Assembly (NCBI GenBank): GCA_944470555.2
Contig: OX104127.1
Location: 130,945,113 to 131,009,112 of the forward strand
DNA length: 64,000 nt
Direction of reading: 5' to 3'
From: Heterobilharzia americana
Lineage: Eukaryota; Platyhelminthes; Trematoda; Strigeidida; Schistosomatidae
Shown here: positions 53,753-64,000 of the stretch, piece after piece
Position numbering within the stretch: the stretch's first letter is position 1
How the letters are laid out: every line of letters begins with the position of its first letter
Made by a program: the position numbers and the translations under genes
The notes under the pieces: model-generated
What the model was told of the DNA's origin: nothing
The model's database searches: none
The model's input: the letters and a program-made list of their open reading frames with translations, nothing else

Positions 53753-54053
53753 TTTATTAAAGGGACTAATTGCTTCAAATTTCTGATAAGAAATGTTTCT
53801 TAAATGTATGCTCCACTAAGCGGCAATTGAGTTATTCACATCTGTCTTCAATTAGTTATTTGTCCGAAATTCAAGGACAAAACAGAAAACCACTTTAAAC
53901 GACGCTTTATCTTAACAAAAGCATGACATTAGGAAATATCTGAGTCCCTAAAGGATCAAAGTATTAATTCATCTAAAGCCTGTAGGGAAAACTAGGTAGA
54001 AAGCAAAAACAAGTTCTCAGCGATGGTACTGGAGGAAGGTCACTCTATATTGT
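53753..54053. other. No gene or recognisable repeat seen
   Basis: The missing 3' end of LINE D is not found here, which would be expected after a simple insertion of the PLE. Confidence 0.5.
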
Positions 54054-54268
54054 TAACTGAAATAAGTAGGAAAATGTGGACAATTGCATTCCAACCCACT
54101 GTCTCAATGGTAAAATTTGGTCACGGAACAAGTAGATTCTGGGCCAGACTACTGATGAGGTCATGCACGTGCACAGCTGAGGAGTCCTACGGTAGGAAGA
54201 AACATTTTTCCAGCCCTCCAAACATTTCAACGGTTCTCCAACAGACTTCAGTCCACAATAAATACCAA
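54054..54268 (+). mobile_element. Sm-alpha-like SINE (copy 7), partly decayed ribozyme
   Basis: A decayed A box (CTGTCTCAATGGTAAAATT, about 54102) and a poor B box lead to CTGAGGAGTCC (54178-54188). A stem II of UCCUAC/GUAGGA with AGAAAC follows (C changed to A before GAAA), and TTC sits at the cleavage triplet. The 3' end CAGTCCACAATAAATACC matches the family. Confidence 0.75.
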
Positions 54269-56079
54269 CTTAGGACCTAACACTTAAAACAAAATGCATT
54301 TTTAATTTCCTAATTGCTGATCCTTGCTTTAAGTCCAATCATTTAAATATTCTTGAAAATCTAGTCAAAATAAACACAGACAAAATGAAAAGGAAGGAAG
54401 AGGAGCGTTATTATGTAAATGCAAACATTTGTTTATCTTTTAGTGATTCTACGAAAGGCATAATTTTTTAAAAGTTAGCCCAGTGTCATCTAATTAGTAC
54501 AGTATTATATGCGCTTATTCTAAAAAGAAATGTACAAATTGAAAAACAATTTGCATCTCATCAAAAGTTTGTACACAAGATTATTAATGAATTACTATTC
54601 CACATTATTCTTTTAATGAAGTGAAAGCTCACCGAAAGAAAACTATTTACTAATGTGTAATGGTTGTCAGCATTTTCAAAATTTTCAATTATTTCTTATT
54701 GCGTTTGATACGATTTCGTACATTCATGTATGACCTCAATTAAACAATTTCAATTTTTTTTCTTCCTTTCAGTCATTCACTGAATGGATTATGTTATCAT
54801 CTTCCAGTTGTTCCTTCTAAATTGTTCATCAAGAGCCTTTTAAATCTTATGTTGGTGTGAATGCATCAAAATACAATGTGCTTGTGTCTATATTATAGTA
54901 ACTCTGAAGGACATAATACAAAAATCTTATATTTCAGTGAGGTAGTTTGAAGGAATGACCCTATTCTAATCATAGAGAAGTGAATTTATTGTATTTCACT
55001 GTTTTCGTAATCTAATAGCAAGTAGTTATCAAAATGAATTAGTTTACGTGGTTCAAGACCATTAGTACGATGGTTTTTGTTTTAACATATTTCCTAACTG
55101 CTAGTTAGACGTTTTTGATCTAAAGTTGATTTCTAAGACCATGTGACATTTTATTAACCCATCATACGAAGTAAGAAAGAGTGAATTTAAAGAAAGTAAG
55201 TTAGAACAAACTTATTTTATCGAAATATATTCCTTACAGCAACGAGAACAATTCTTTTTGAAATCAGTTCCGCAATCACCTGACAGTCGGAACGAGTAGA
55301 CTAAACATGAGGATATATACTGATAACTCGGAAATACTAATAGATAAAGACATCCTGTCAAAAGGAAGAAATATGCTTCGTCATCTTGCTCCGTTGAGTC
55401 TTCCTTTCCTGGCCCAGAATTCCATTTTGTGTTTTCCCTTGAGTTACGTAATAATATCTACCTTAATTTTATCACTAAAAAAAGGAAGCTAACATAACAA
55501 GTAGGTTGAAATCAACTTCTTTTATATCCTAACCTCCTATTAGCTTGTGAAAATTCAGAATTTACACAGTCTGTAAGAATAACAACGTGATGTAAATTAT
55601 TGAACGACAGTGCCGAAATGTTAGTAAGCTACTAACACAGAAAATCTATTGAAAAAGCCTTTCAAGCACAAAAGCGATAGTATGGAAAAGAGGTGGAGGA
55701 ATCAAGTCAAACTGTTACCATTTCCAACTGGAGTCGCAAACAGAATAGAACAGTGACATTCAGAGCAGTCAAATGGTTAAACTGAGGCCAGAGAGAATAG
55801 GAATGTTAAAAATTCCCGTCGCTTAAATTAGAAGGAAATTTCTCAGCGAACAATATCATTTTCATTCACTTCTTACGCAGATACTTTCTTCTATGTAAAC
55901 CATTAAACCAATCATGGTGAATACTTTAGTCTTTGGAAACAAGGGCATGAAGTATGCAAATGGTAAATATCCCAATAGCAGTACTAATTATTATTATCAG
56001 TTAGACTACTTGAGATAGCTGTGGTTTGGTAGACTTGTATTATTGGTATTAGGTGATGATTGAAGGTAAAATGAAAATC
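54269..56079. other. No gene or recognisable repeat seen
   Basis: AT-rich; no supported feature. Confidence 0.4.
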
Positions 56080-56165
56080 TGGGTCACGACAGGACTGGAA
56101 CCAGTGACCTCCACGTGTCAGGCCTAGTGCTTAACCAGCCGCGCTACAAAACTCGGCTGTTAACT
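56080..56165 (-). mobile_element. tRNA-like SINE head
   Basis: The minus strand reads TAGCGCGGCTGGTTAAGCAC (A-box-like) and, 34 bases on, GGTTCCAGTCC (B-box-like). The T-arm and acceptor do not pair as a real tRNA would, so a SINE head or tRNA-derived pseudogene is more likely than a functional tRNA. Confidence 0.45.
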
Positions 56166-56261
56166 AGATCTTTATCTGGTTTAACACATAATGAATTTAC
56201 ATGTCAGTTAATCAAAGTCCTTGGCAAATGAAGTGAAGTAAAAAACTGGTCAGCAGCTGTG

Positions 56262-56340
56262 TCTCGTAGCTCAGTGAGACCATACTCCCGGATGTTAGTT
56301 TGAATCTTCCGTGGCCTAGATTTGTATTTCATCTTCAGTC
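56262..56340 (+). mobile_element. Second tRNA-like SINE head, opposite orientation
   Basis: GTCTCGTAGCTCAGTGAG resembles an A box and AGTTTGAATCTT a weak B box, followed by TCCGTGGCCTAG. The spacing fits an internal pol III promoter. No cloverleaf was found. Confidence 0.35.
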
Positions 56341-58099
56341 AGCATGCAGTATCAATAATGATTATCTCAGTGATAATGCGAATAATGGGAACAGCATAGT
56401 ACCCCATAAATTTAGGAAATCAATGTAGGTAGAACCTGGAAAAATAAAGTTGTATAATACTGAAGGTTGAAGAGAGTAGACAATCGAAGTCTAAGCAAAT
56501 AAGACATGTTTTCGAAAAGAATGAAGAAGATATAGGGGATAGACGAAATTAAACTTATCTTTGAAGTTATTTATTAAATTTTTTGTGATCATGGCAGAGG
56601 TAAGGATTGCAAAAACGTTTTTTCGTACACAAAGACTAGGATCGTTTCTTTAATTCCAAAAGCCTCAGCTATATGTTATATCCAAGTGGAAATTCAATCT
56701 CGAAGATACTACGGAATGCGACAGATGATTGTGAACGCTTCAGTCTTATCTATTAGATGACTACTGTTGAATTATTGCGAAAGTTTTGAACTTCGTCATG
56801 ACTTCATTTATTCTTTTCCTAGTCCCTATGCAAGGTGTTCAGCAATAGGTGTGTTAAACTGCCAGAATATGAGAATGAAAGGTTGATTACTTCTCAACAC
56901 CAAACCATGAATCTAAACGAATCAACTTTTCCTGTCTTCCCTCAGCTCTAATCAATAAAACCAAGTTTGCTAAAATATTTTGTTGATTAATGACACAAAA
57001 GCGAAATACTTTATCAGGCACTGCATGTCTGTCACTCTTAAGTGCAAGAAACAACAGTGAAACTAATTGGGTTTACATCTGGTAAACCTTACTTATTTCC
57101 AATAAACCATGAAACCATGTTTTACAGTCAACTGTTCATCTGATAATTATGATCCCATGTCATAACGAAAGAAGCATTGAAAGGCAAGCGGTCAGACTGA
57201 TCATCAAAAGTGCTGTAGTCTAAGGTATTCTAACAAATGGTACTACTCAAAACAATAATAATTTCACCGAATATTTGTTTTCAGTAACCTCTTCAAGTTC
57301 AGCGGTTATTAGTTTATGAGAATAAGTGAAGTATAAGAGAAGAAAAAAACGTTTCGCCTATACATGCCTTGTTCTTATTCATGAATAAATGGGTATATCT
57401 CATCAGTTGAAGTAAAAACATGTATGACAAAAAACTTCAGTTTTAAAAGTCAGTGTTATTGGTAGACCGGAGATCAATTCAAATGGATGTACATTTTTGT
57501 CAGGTGAAATACTAATCCATATGGTGTTAGCTGTGTAACAAAGACAACGTGAACGGAACAATCAAGATATAAGTAGATAAAATCTAGAGATAATGATCCA
57601 TTTGTGTACATCTGAGTCACAAATTTGTGTATATCTGTCTACTCAAGATCAAATAATAATTATATGCCGATGAGTTATATTCAAGTTGACTGAAAAATCA
57701 TGTGAACACAAAAATGAAATAGCAAATAACAAATGTGAAGTGTGATCTAAGGGTTGAAAATGATTACTGGTAACAGTATGAATAAACAAGGGCATAAAAG
57801 GAATTACATATGAAATAACTACTTAACAATGAAATGAATAAGAATGTGATTAGATAGAGTGGGAGTTTAAAATGTGAAGTTTCTGGTAGAAAAGTTTTTA
57901 AAAACATGACGATCTTATTGTGGGAGAAGGTAGACGAATTAGATGCACATATTTCCTCCAAACATAAATAAGGTTTCCTTGTGATGATTCCTGCATCTTC
58001 CGCTACAAGTAAGAGACACTATTGTACCCCTTTAGGTAAACTACAAGGGATGCAATGTATCACAGTAAAAGCATGGCCTAACCTGGTTGAATATCCACA
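56341..58099. other. No gene or recognisable repeat seen
   Basis: AT-rich; no supported feature. Confidence 0.4.
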
Positions 58100-59620
58100 A
58101 TCTACTAAATGGGGAACAACTGAAGTGCTGATTTACTTGTCGTTCCTTTCCTCAACCAAGCTGTTGTATGTTCACGATAGCGTATGGATAGAGTTATTTG
58201 AGCACCACCTATGTAATTAGCTCCACAGAAACAGCTGAACCCATGAATACATAATAAAGTGGTCATCGTTGCCAACCTATCCTTCATTTGCTGTGTCAGT
58301 AATGTCTTCGTTAAGAAGCTGAGGAAAAGTTTCAATGCGGCAGCTGTTATTCCGGCAGACCTACTCACTCAATGTGCTATAATATCAAAGGTAATATCAC
58401 TTTAGGAACTTATTTTAAGACATAGGAATTTCTTAGCAACCTTTTTTTTATAATGTCTCTAAGTTTCAACATCTATTTATTTATGAAGTTTACTGGAGAA
58501 CCATTTTTCTCTAATATTGTCTTCACTTTATCCGTTGCTTCTTCCCCATAGTCAACAAAATACATATATTGTATTCTGTAATTCAAGCTTTTGACTAGGC
58601 TTCCTTTATACTGAACAGGTGCATAGCTATGAAAATGAATACGTTGAGCGATATGTGTGTTCTTTCTGAAAAAATCCCTCTTAATATATACATTCATCCC
58701 TCTGATGAAGAGGATATCCAAATCGATATACTATTCTCCTGTTCCTCCCTACAGATGAACTTCACAGTTGGATGGATATCATTGAATATATTCAAAAAAT
58801 TGTTTTTGTTGAAGTCGTTGTCATAAGTGATGAATGTATCATCAGTCATTCTGTATTACAACTATCCTACTACTATTTATAACATATTGTAAACCATTAT
58901 CATTGTTAAGATTTCTGAAAAATGTTGTACAGGTAAATTACTGCAATATTAGATGTTGATAATTCTGTACTATAAATGAAATAATGGTTCGAGATTGAGC
59001 AAATACATTATTATTTATACCGGCCGGTAATAATAGTCTAGTTTTATCAAATGTATTCACAAAAAGGATCATTTCAAGTTTGACAAGGAAGACATCCCCT
59101 AGCATAGGACCCAGAAGACACCCGGCTGCAATCCTATCTACTTGTCTGTAAAATTCGTTACTGAACATTCAACGTGCATTTTGGCAGTAATTCCTTAACT
59201 ACTTCGGATGGTATTCTTCGTCTATCTCATGCTCTGCTAGTTGGTTGCATATTTAGTTGACTGTTTCCATAAGCTGTACATTGGTAAGTATTGATCCTAT
59301 ATCTAATGCTATTATCTTCTTGCCTTAAGCATTCGTATTTTTAGCGTGTTCTAAGAATCGGGTTGTATCCTTTACGCTACTTCTCAATAAATAGCGAGTT
59401 AGAGATTCTAAAGATCGTACTAATCAATTGGCTGTTGAAAGATATGGAGAGTTCGATATATCTGAAATTGAGGATACTGGAGCTGCAGGCTTGTGAACTT
59501 TTAGTAAGCCACATAATCTGAATAAATATGCGCCTGGGAGTTTTAAGGTATCAAATTTGGACTTAGAGAGTAGGTTCTGTTACATCAATGACCTTGAGTC
59601 TTAGTTGGTTGGGGTTCTGT
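58100..59620 (-). mobile_element. Penelope-like element 2, older, heavily decayed
   Basis: Read on the minus strand, it gives fragments in the PLE order. They are FRLCGLLKVHKPAAPVSSI (about 59525-59470), ALDIGSILTNVQL (about 59310-59275), FYRQVDRIAAGCLLGPMLGDVFLVKLE (in two parts, about 59155-59070) and TDDTFITYD in place of YVDDTFV (about 58850). Then come QRIHFHSYAPVQYKGSLVKSL (about 58645-58585), ILEKNGSPVNFINK (about 58510) and a GIY-YIG domain with HGFSCFCGANYIGGAQ (about 58240-58195). Stops and frameshifts separate the parts. No inverted arms are visible. It is more diverged than PLE 1 and probably another family. Confidence 0.85.
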
Positions 59621-60928
59621 AGCCTTTGTTGTACGTTTACAGTTTCCTGAATTCGGAAACTTTTTGTTCGCTGAAAAAAGAATTTCATTTTAATTACATA
59701 GTAGCTACACAAAATCACAACAAATTCGTGCTGGTTGAATGAAAGAAGTTATTGAAAAATTGGTGGACATTGATGATGATTCTCAATGTTTTTATAACAC
59801 ACTATTAAGGATAGAAATGCATCCGTTTGCATTCACAGAAAGTAGAAAAATAGAAATATATCTGACCGTTGCAAGTTACTTTTGATAGCAGTATCGAAAT
59901 CTCTTTACCTAAGCAAAGTAGCTTTGACACTAGAAATTAATTGCTATCAATCTTTCTGATAAAACTTTATATGGTTTTTTCTCCTTTTCTCTCTTTACTA
60001 GGCTCGATTCTTCTCATCTTCTTTCCAAAGATAGATTACTATATGGAATCTTTTCTTATCTTTAATTGTTTGTGTCCCCGGACTATTTCAGACCCATCAC
60101 TCAAGCACATTTATGTAAATTTGAGTCTGAAGAGTTTTATTTTTCTTCATTAGTCCCATAACTTATCACATAATGAATATGAAGGAAGATGCTTTATAAG
60201 CTTCAATGGATAAGAGACTTTCAGAATATTCCTATTTGATGAGAATAAAATCATTGAAACAATGGATTTGAATATATATTTTCTAGAGAAAAAGATTATC
60301 AATTTCTCATTCTTTTGACTTATAACAGCCTTTCAGGTAATATCAGCCCTTTTACTAGTCAAATACGTTGCATGTAACAATTATAATATTGTAACCTAGA
60401 TTGCCTGTCTGGTTACTGAAATGTTAACATGCATTCAGAATCCTTATTATTCAAGCTTCTATCAAATACAATGATATGAGAGAATGACTTCATAACCTAA
60501 AAGTGCATTACAATGATAGTTGAGTTGATATAAAGTAAAATTAGTAAACTATCAAAACAGGGATGAAATCAGTCGTTTCGTTGGAAATGGTTTCCTGGTT
60601 TTTGACTTTCTTTTCTTATTTCAGAGTAAACTGAATATTTCTTTACCACTGAAATTCAATGGAAGATATTGATAAAGAAATGTTTGTTTGCTGAAGACTA
60701 AAAGAAGTCCATTGAAAAATGTATATGAAGTGACTAAATTTAGTCGTTATGCATGTTCGTCTATCGTACTTGTCATGACAAGAAGATAATAGGCTTACTG
60801 AATCACAATACCAAGAGAAATCTTCCTGCAAACTATTCATTCCTTTAGCATTAGATATTATTTTCGAAATGCAGGGAAAAGATATCCGACCAACATCTAC
60901 TGTACTTTCCTGTTAATATTCACCTGTC
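59621..60928. other. No gene or recognisable repeat seen
   Basis: AT-rich spacer between PLE 2 and a LINE fragment. Confidence 0.4.
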
Positions 60929-61660
60929 AAAATCAACAAGAGAAACTTAAATGAAGTACTCTCTTTCACCTATCTAGACAGCATCGTTTCAGCTACTGGC
61001 CGCATAGGCACAGATGACGATGTGAAAGCAGCAAGGATTGGAAAGACAGCAAGACAGATCTACCCTCTTCAGTCTGATGTCAGTGTGGAGATCCACTGCA
61101 ATCCACAGCACTGCACCCAGCATAAAGCATGAAGGAGATCCTGATTCTCAACAGTAATGTCAGTCAAGTAAGTCAGTGCCTCTGTGTGATGGTTGAGAGA
61201 CTTGGCGGCGTTTTACAAAAAGCATTCCCAACAAACTGTAGACATTCACAATAGCTACCGCCCTCGCTCACTCGATACTGAAGATCGGATAGATGACCAG
61301 AATATTAGGAATAAGCGTGAAGGAACACACTCTGACCTAAAAACGAATCAATCAAGAACCCATCACCTAGGAAATATGCAGAATAAAGTGTTGATGGATT
61401 GGATTGGACTGAACATACACTGAGAAGACCATTTGGGGAAATCACGCGCCAGTCCAGGCTCTCGAGTGGGACCCGCATGGGAAACGACGAGTAGGGCGCC
61501 CAAGGCGATGTTGACATGTAGATTGTGTGAAGAAGAAATGAAAAGTTCTGGTCAGTTGTGGAGTCAAGTGGAAATGACTGTAGACAAAAGAAGGAAATTG
61601 GGGCGTGTTACTCAAGCCCTATGTTCCACTAAGAACCCAATGGGCAAAAAATAATAGTAG
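60929..61660 (+). mobile_element. LINE copy E: 5'-truncated 3' end, near-identical to part of copy D
   Basis: From about 60945 to 61415 it matches 51400-51862 almost base for base, including the same frame-breaking changes (FTYLDSIVSATG followed by the same out-of-frame run to a TGA). It has about 18 bases (CCAGAATATTAGGAATAA region, 61298-61315) that copy D lacks. It then continues into the family 3' end missing from D (CATTTGGGGAAATCACGCG at about 61430) and ends in CACTAAGAACCCAATGGGC and a short A/T tail. It is dead. Confidence 0.85.
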
Positions 61661-62560
61661 CATACAATTGCTATGACGGTACTTAAGTCGCAACACTGAG
61701 TTCATCCAAAAAAATATCAAGCCATTTTTATAAGTGAGTATAATCACTCATACAAAGGATATTTTCTTTGCTAATTGTGATACGGAAACCAAGGAAATCA
61801 AATATTTCCTCTAATACTTTATTAAACTTCTTAAATTCTCAGAACGCTTCAGCCTATTTGGATAAAGAAATTCTGTACATTGATGCGGAGAACAGTCATT
61901 AGCAAATCCTCTTAAGTAATATTTGAAAATCATGAAGTGGTTGTTTTATAGTGTGTAGTAACACCACACCATACTCAGTGGCCTATTCGATAACTTTCCG
62001 GAGATTGCAGCGGTAAGTTTCGGATTCCAGTCTCGACTAGAACAAAATCACTCACTGAGATGCAAGTTCATGCAGTTGACAAGTCTTGAATAAGACAAAA
62101 TGCCCTAATTGTATTCTTCTGTTAACAACTAACCACTGACTGATGTAAGTAAACATTTTATAGTTTATAGTGTAGAAAAACATGTTTTCGAACAAAAAAC
62201 GTTTTAGAAAAGCATTTAGTGAAGGTAAGAATTCACTAGAAATACGTTTCCTTATGAGTAATATATTTTTCCTCTTCAATAATTATGTATAAGAATTATA
62301 CATTTATTGGAATTACAAAAGTGTCATTTCAAATCAGTAGTATATAAGAGTATGCTCTAAGTAACTGCTGACTGACCTATGTAATTTGACCTTAGAAATG
62401 ATTAAATTGCCCTGAAGAATCTTGTTTACTAATCTCCATGTTCAACAACTTTACTTGTTTAAAAAAGAAATTATTTCTAGTTGATACCGGTACTCACAGT
62501 ATGTAAGACAATATAAAAAAGATAAGTAAAAGTCATACTTCAAAAAAAACTTTTACTTAC
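61661..62560. other. No gene seen; possible intron of the 62561-62750 exon
   Basis: AT-rich. It lies downstream (minus strand) of the signal-peptide exon. A tRNA-like repeat may lie at about 61970-62045 (CCTATTCGATAACT and GTTTCGGATTCCAG), with a similar tail (ACAAAATCACTCACNGAGAT) near 17245. The evidence is weak. Confidence 0.3.
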
Positions 62561-62750
62561 AAGCTCTTGTTTCACGTGGATGAAATTTACTACCACCTTC
62601 ATTCAAAATGTATTCACTTAAATCATCTCTTAATTGAAATTTCTCAGGTATATTACGTGCTTTACATGACTGTATATTAAAAAATGTTACCAAGAAAGCG
62701 AAATATATAATCATAAAAATTTTAAATATACTGCGATAGTTCCTACTCAT
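62561..62750 (-). CDS. Candidate first coding exon of a secreted or signal-anchored protein
   Basis: The minus-strand ATG at 62750 opens a frame with a basic n-region (SRNYRS), a hydrophobic core at about residues 9-26 and a plausible signal-peptidase site near QSCKA (about residues 27-31). A polar region follows with LRDDLSEYILNEGG and KFHPRETRA. The frame runs into a textbook donor, GAGCTT|GTAAGT (intron from 62560), giving a phase-1 exon. A stop would follow at once if it were not spliced. This combination is the strongest host-gene signal in the window. Schistosomes have many genes with a signal-peptide first exon, including micro-exon genes, but nothing here proves that class. I did not find the next exon. 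The family is unknown. Confidence 0.45.
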
Positions 62751-64000
62751 TGGTCATAAAATTTACTGTATACAGAATAATATATTTGAATATCAATGTT
62801 TATAATAGATAAGGATGTTTAAAATGTACAGAATTACTTCTTCAGCTTATAAACTAGATATCTACAGTAGATGAAAATGTAAAGTATCTAAGATTTTTCT
62901 GATTGGTTATATTTTCATAACGAAATGATGACAACATAATAAAATTTAAAAAACACAACCAACTAAAAAGGAATATATAGTATGCGGAAATAAAGTCCAC
63001 TTTTTGATTGATACACTGACCAACTGTTATTTAATTTGCTGATAGATTCAGCTATTAAATGTTCATTTGTTTATTTAATGTTTTCCTGGAAGAGAAGGAT
63101 TTCATTTAAGGACTGAATACTGTGATACAAAGTAAAGAGGGAATATCGGTTGTAATAAGTGCAAAATTTTCAAGTGGTGTATTTCTTAAAGAAAAAATTA
63201 CCTTATTGGAGATGAATTAGAAAAAAATTACGCATTAAGTCGTTTATGAATAAGAAACCTCTGACTTTTCCAGAAGTTTATTAAAATCACATCCAAGAAA
63301 AGTATTTCTTAACAGTCAGAAGTAGGTGTGCATATAGCAGAACAAACTAGCACTTTTTTGAAGCATGATAATCCCATCCAAAACTGAGACAGTTGTACAA
63401 TCGGCTGTAGAATCAAACAAGTCATATCTTACGAAGTTAGGATATTCGATGCCATTTTGATTATTTTGGTACCTGTACTTCTCAGTGAATGTAAAGTTTA
63501 GTAAATTTGTTCTAACTGACATCCAACTATTTACTGCTATGTGAAGACATTCTACTATCAGATATTCTTTATAATTTCTAAAGCCTTTTTAAATAATAAA
63601 GTGTTCTGTAATGTGTTTGATGTTCTGTAGTAGAACACCGTAACATTGCATATGTTGAGTACCGTCCTAATTTCGTCTGATGTGTGTGATCTGTATGATA
63701 CGTCTATTGTTAAGGCCCATGATTAGGGAGTACCATTACTGTTTTATCGATCATTATTTTCTATTTTACGAATGAATTTCATGGGATAATTTTTTGTTCT
63801 AAGTATCTTGTTTAAATATTTTAATACATCAAGTCTTTCATCTTCCCTTTTAGAGTGTGTGATCTACCCTAAAAGACGAGAGGTAACAGAAACCTTCACG
63901 CTGACTGGATGTATTGAACTGAAATCTAAATATTTGTTGGAATTTGTTGCATTTCTGAAAATTTCCACATCTAAATGTCCATTTTCTTTCAGCCTAACAT
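62751..64000. other. Probable upstream region of the 62561-62750 exon; one weak ORF
   Basis: AT-rich sequence upstream of the candidate gene. A minus ORF at 63316-63522 (FTFTEKYRYQNNQ at its start, then NFVRYDLFDS and DGIIMLQKS) is protein-like and could be another exon, but no clear splice sites or domain support it. No core promoter could be identified. Confidence 0.25.

Noticed and set aside
56080..56165. Functional tRNA gene on the minus strand
   Set aside because: Promoter boxes are recognisable, but T-arm and acceptor strands do not pair.
57981..58220. Plus-strand 79-codon ORF
   Set aside because: Its right part is antisense to the GIY-YIG region of PLE 2.

Overview
The window reads as AT-rich, intron- and repeat-dominated animal nuclear DNA, most likely from a blood fluke (genus Schistosoma or a close relative). 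The main reason is several copies of a tRNA-derived SINE whose body carries a hammerhead ribozyme, the Sm-alpha type of element known from schistosomes. It also has decayed LINEs and Penelope-like elements (PLEs) of kinds common in these genomes. The species cannot be fixed from the sequence alone. No bacterial-style operon, rRNA, CRISPR array or convincing functional tRNA is visible. Most of the window looks intergenic or intronic, and no complete host gene could be assembled.

Layout, left to right: a small exon-like ORF (50-271, -); a decayed LINE of a second family (about 3290-4060, -); hammerhead SINEs at 4841 (+), 7841 (-) and 10242 (-), interleaved with decayed copies of a second hammerhead-bearing repeat (5587, 9399); an internally deleted LINE (9694-10241, +); weak exon candidates at 13801-13942, 15900-16136 and 18065-18259; AT microsatellites at 18491 and 23591; a 5'-truncated LINE with a 12-bp target-site duplication that hosts a 168-base tetranucleotide array (22016-22954); the two best-preserved hammerhead SINEs (27055-27246 and 28448-28650, both -); a degraded coding region of unknown type (29390-30670, -); an inverted, internally deleted LINE (30899-32437, -); weak exon candidates near 35 kb; more hammerhead repeats (40950, 41258, 45990, 48577); a nearly full-length but dead LINE (48731-51870, +) that stops where a PLE with 450-base inverted arms begins (51871-53752); a SINE (54054); tRNA-like SINE heads (56080-56340); a second, older PLE (about 58100-59620, -); a LINE 3' fragment almost identical to part of the 48731 copy (60929-61660); and the best host-gene candidate, a signal-peptide exon with a consensus splice donor (62561-62750, -).

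The unifying theme is RNA self-cleavage in retroelements. Hammerhead cores appear in the tRNA-derived SINEs and in the second repeat family, and a decayed hammerhead-shaped fold sits in both PLE arms. At least one SINE copy (28448-28650) keeps every invariant catalytic position, with a paired stem I whose two sides have both changed relative to the family. The LINE copies show 5' truncation, target duplication, short A/T-rich tails and recurrent internal deletion. All are inactivated by frameshifts and stops.
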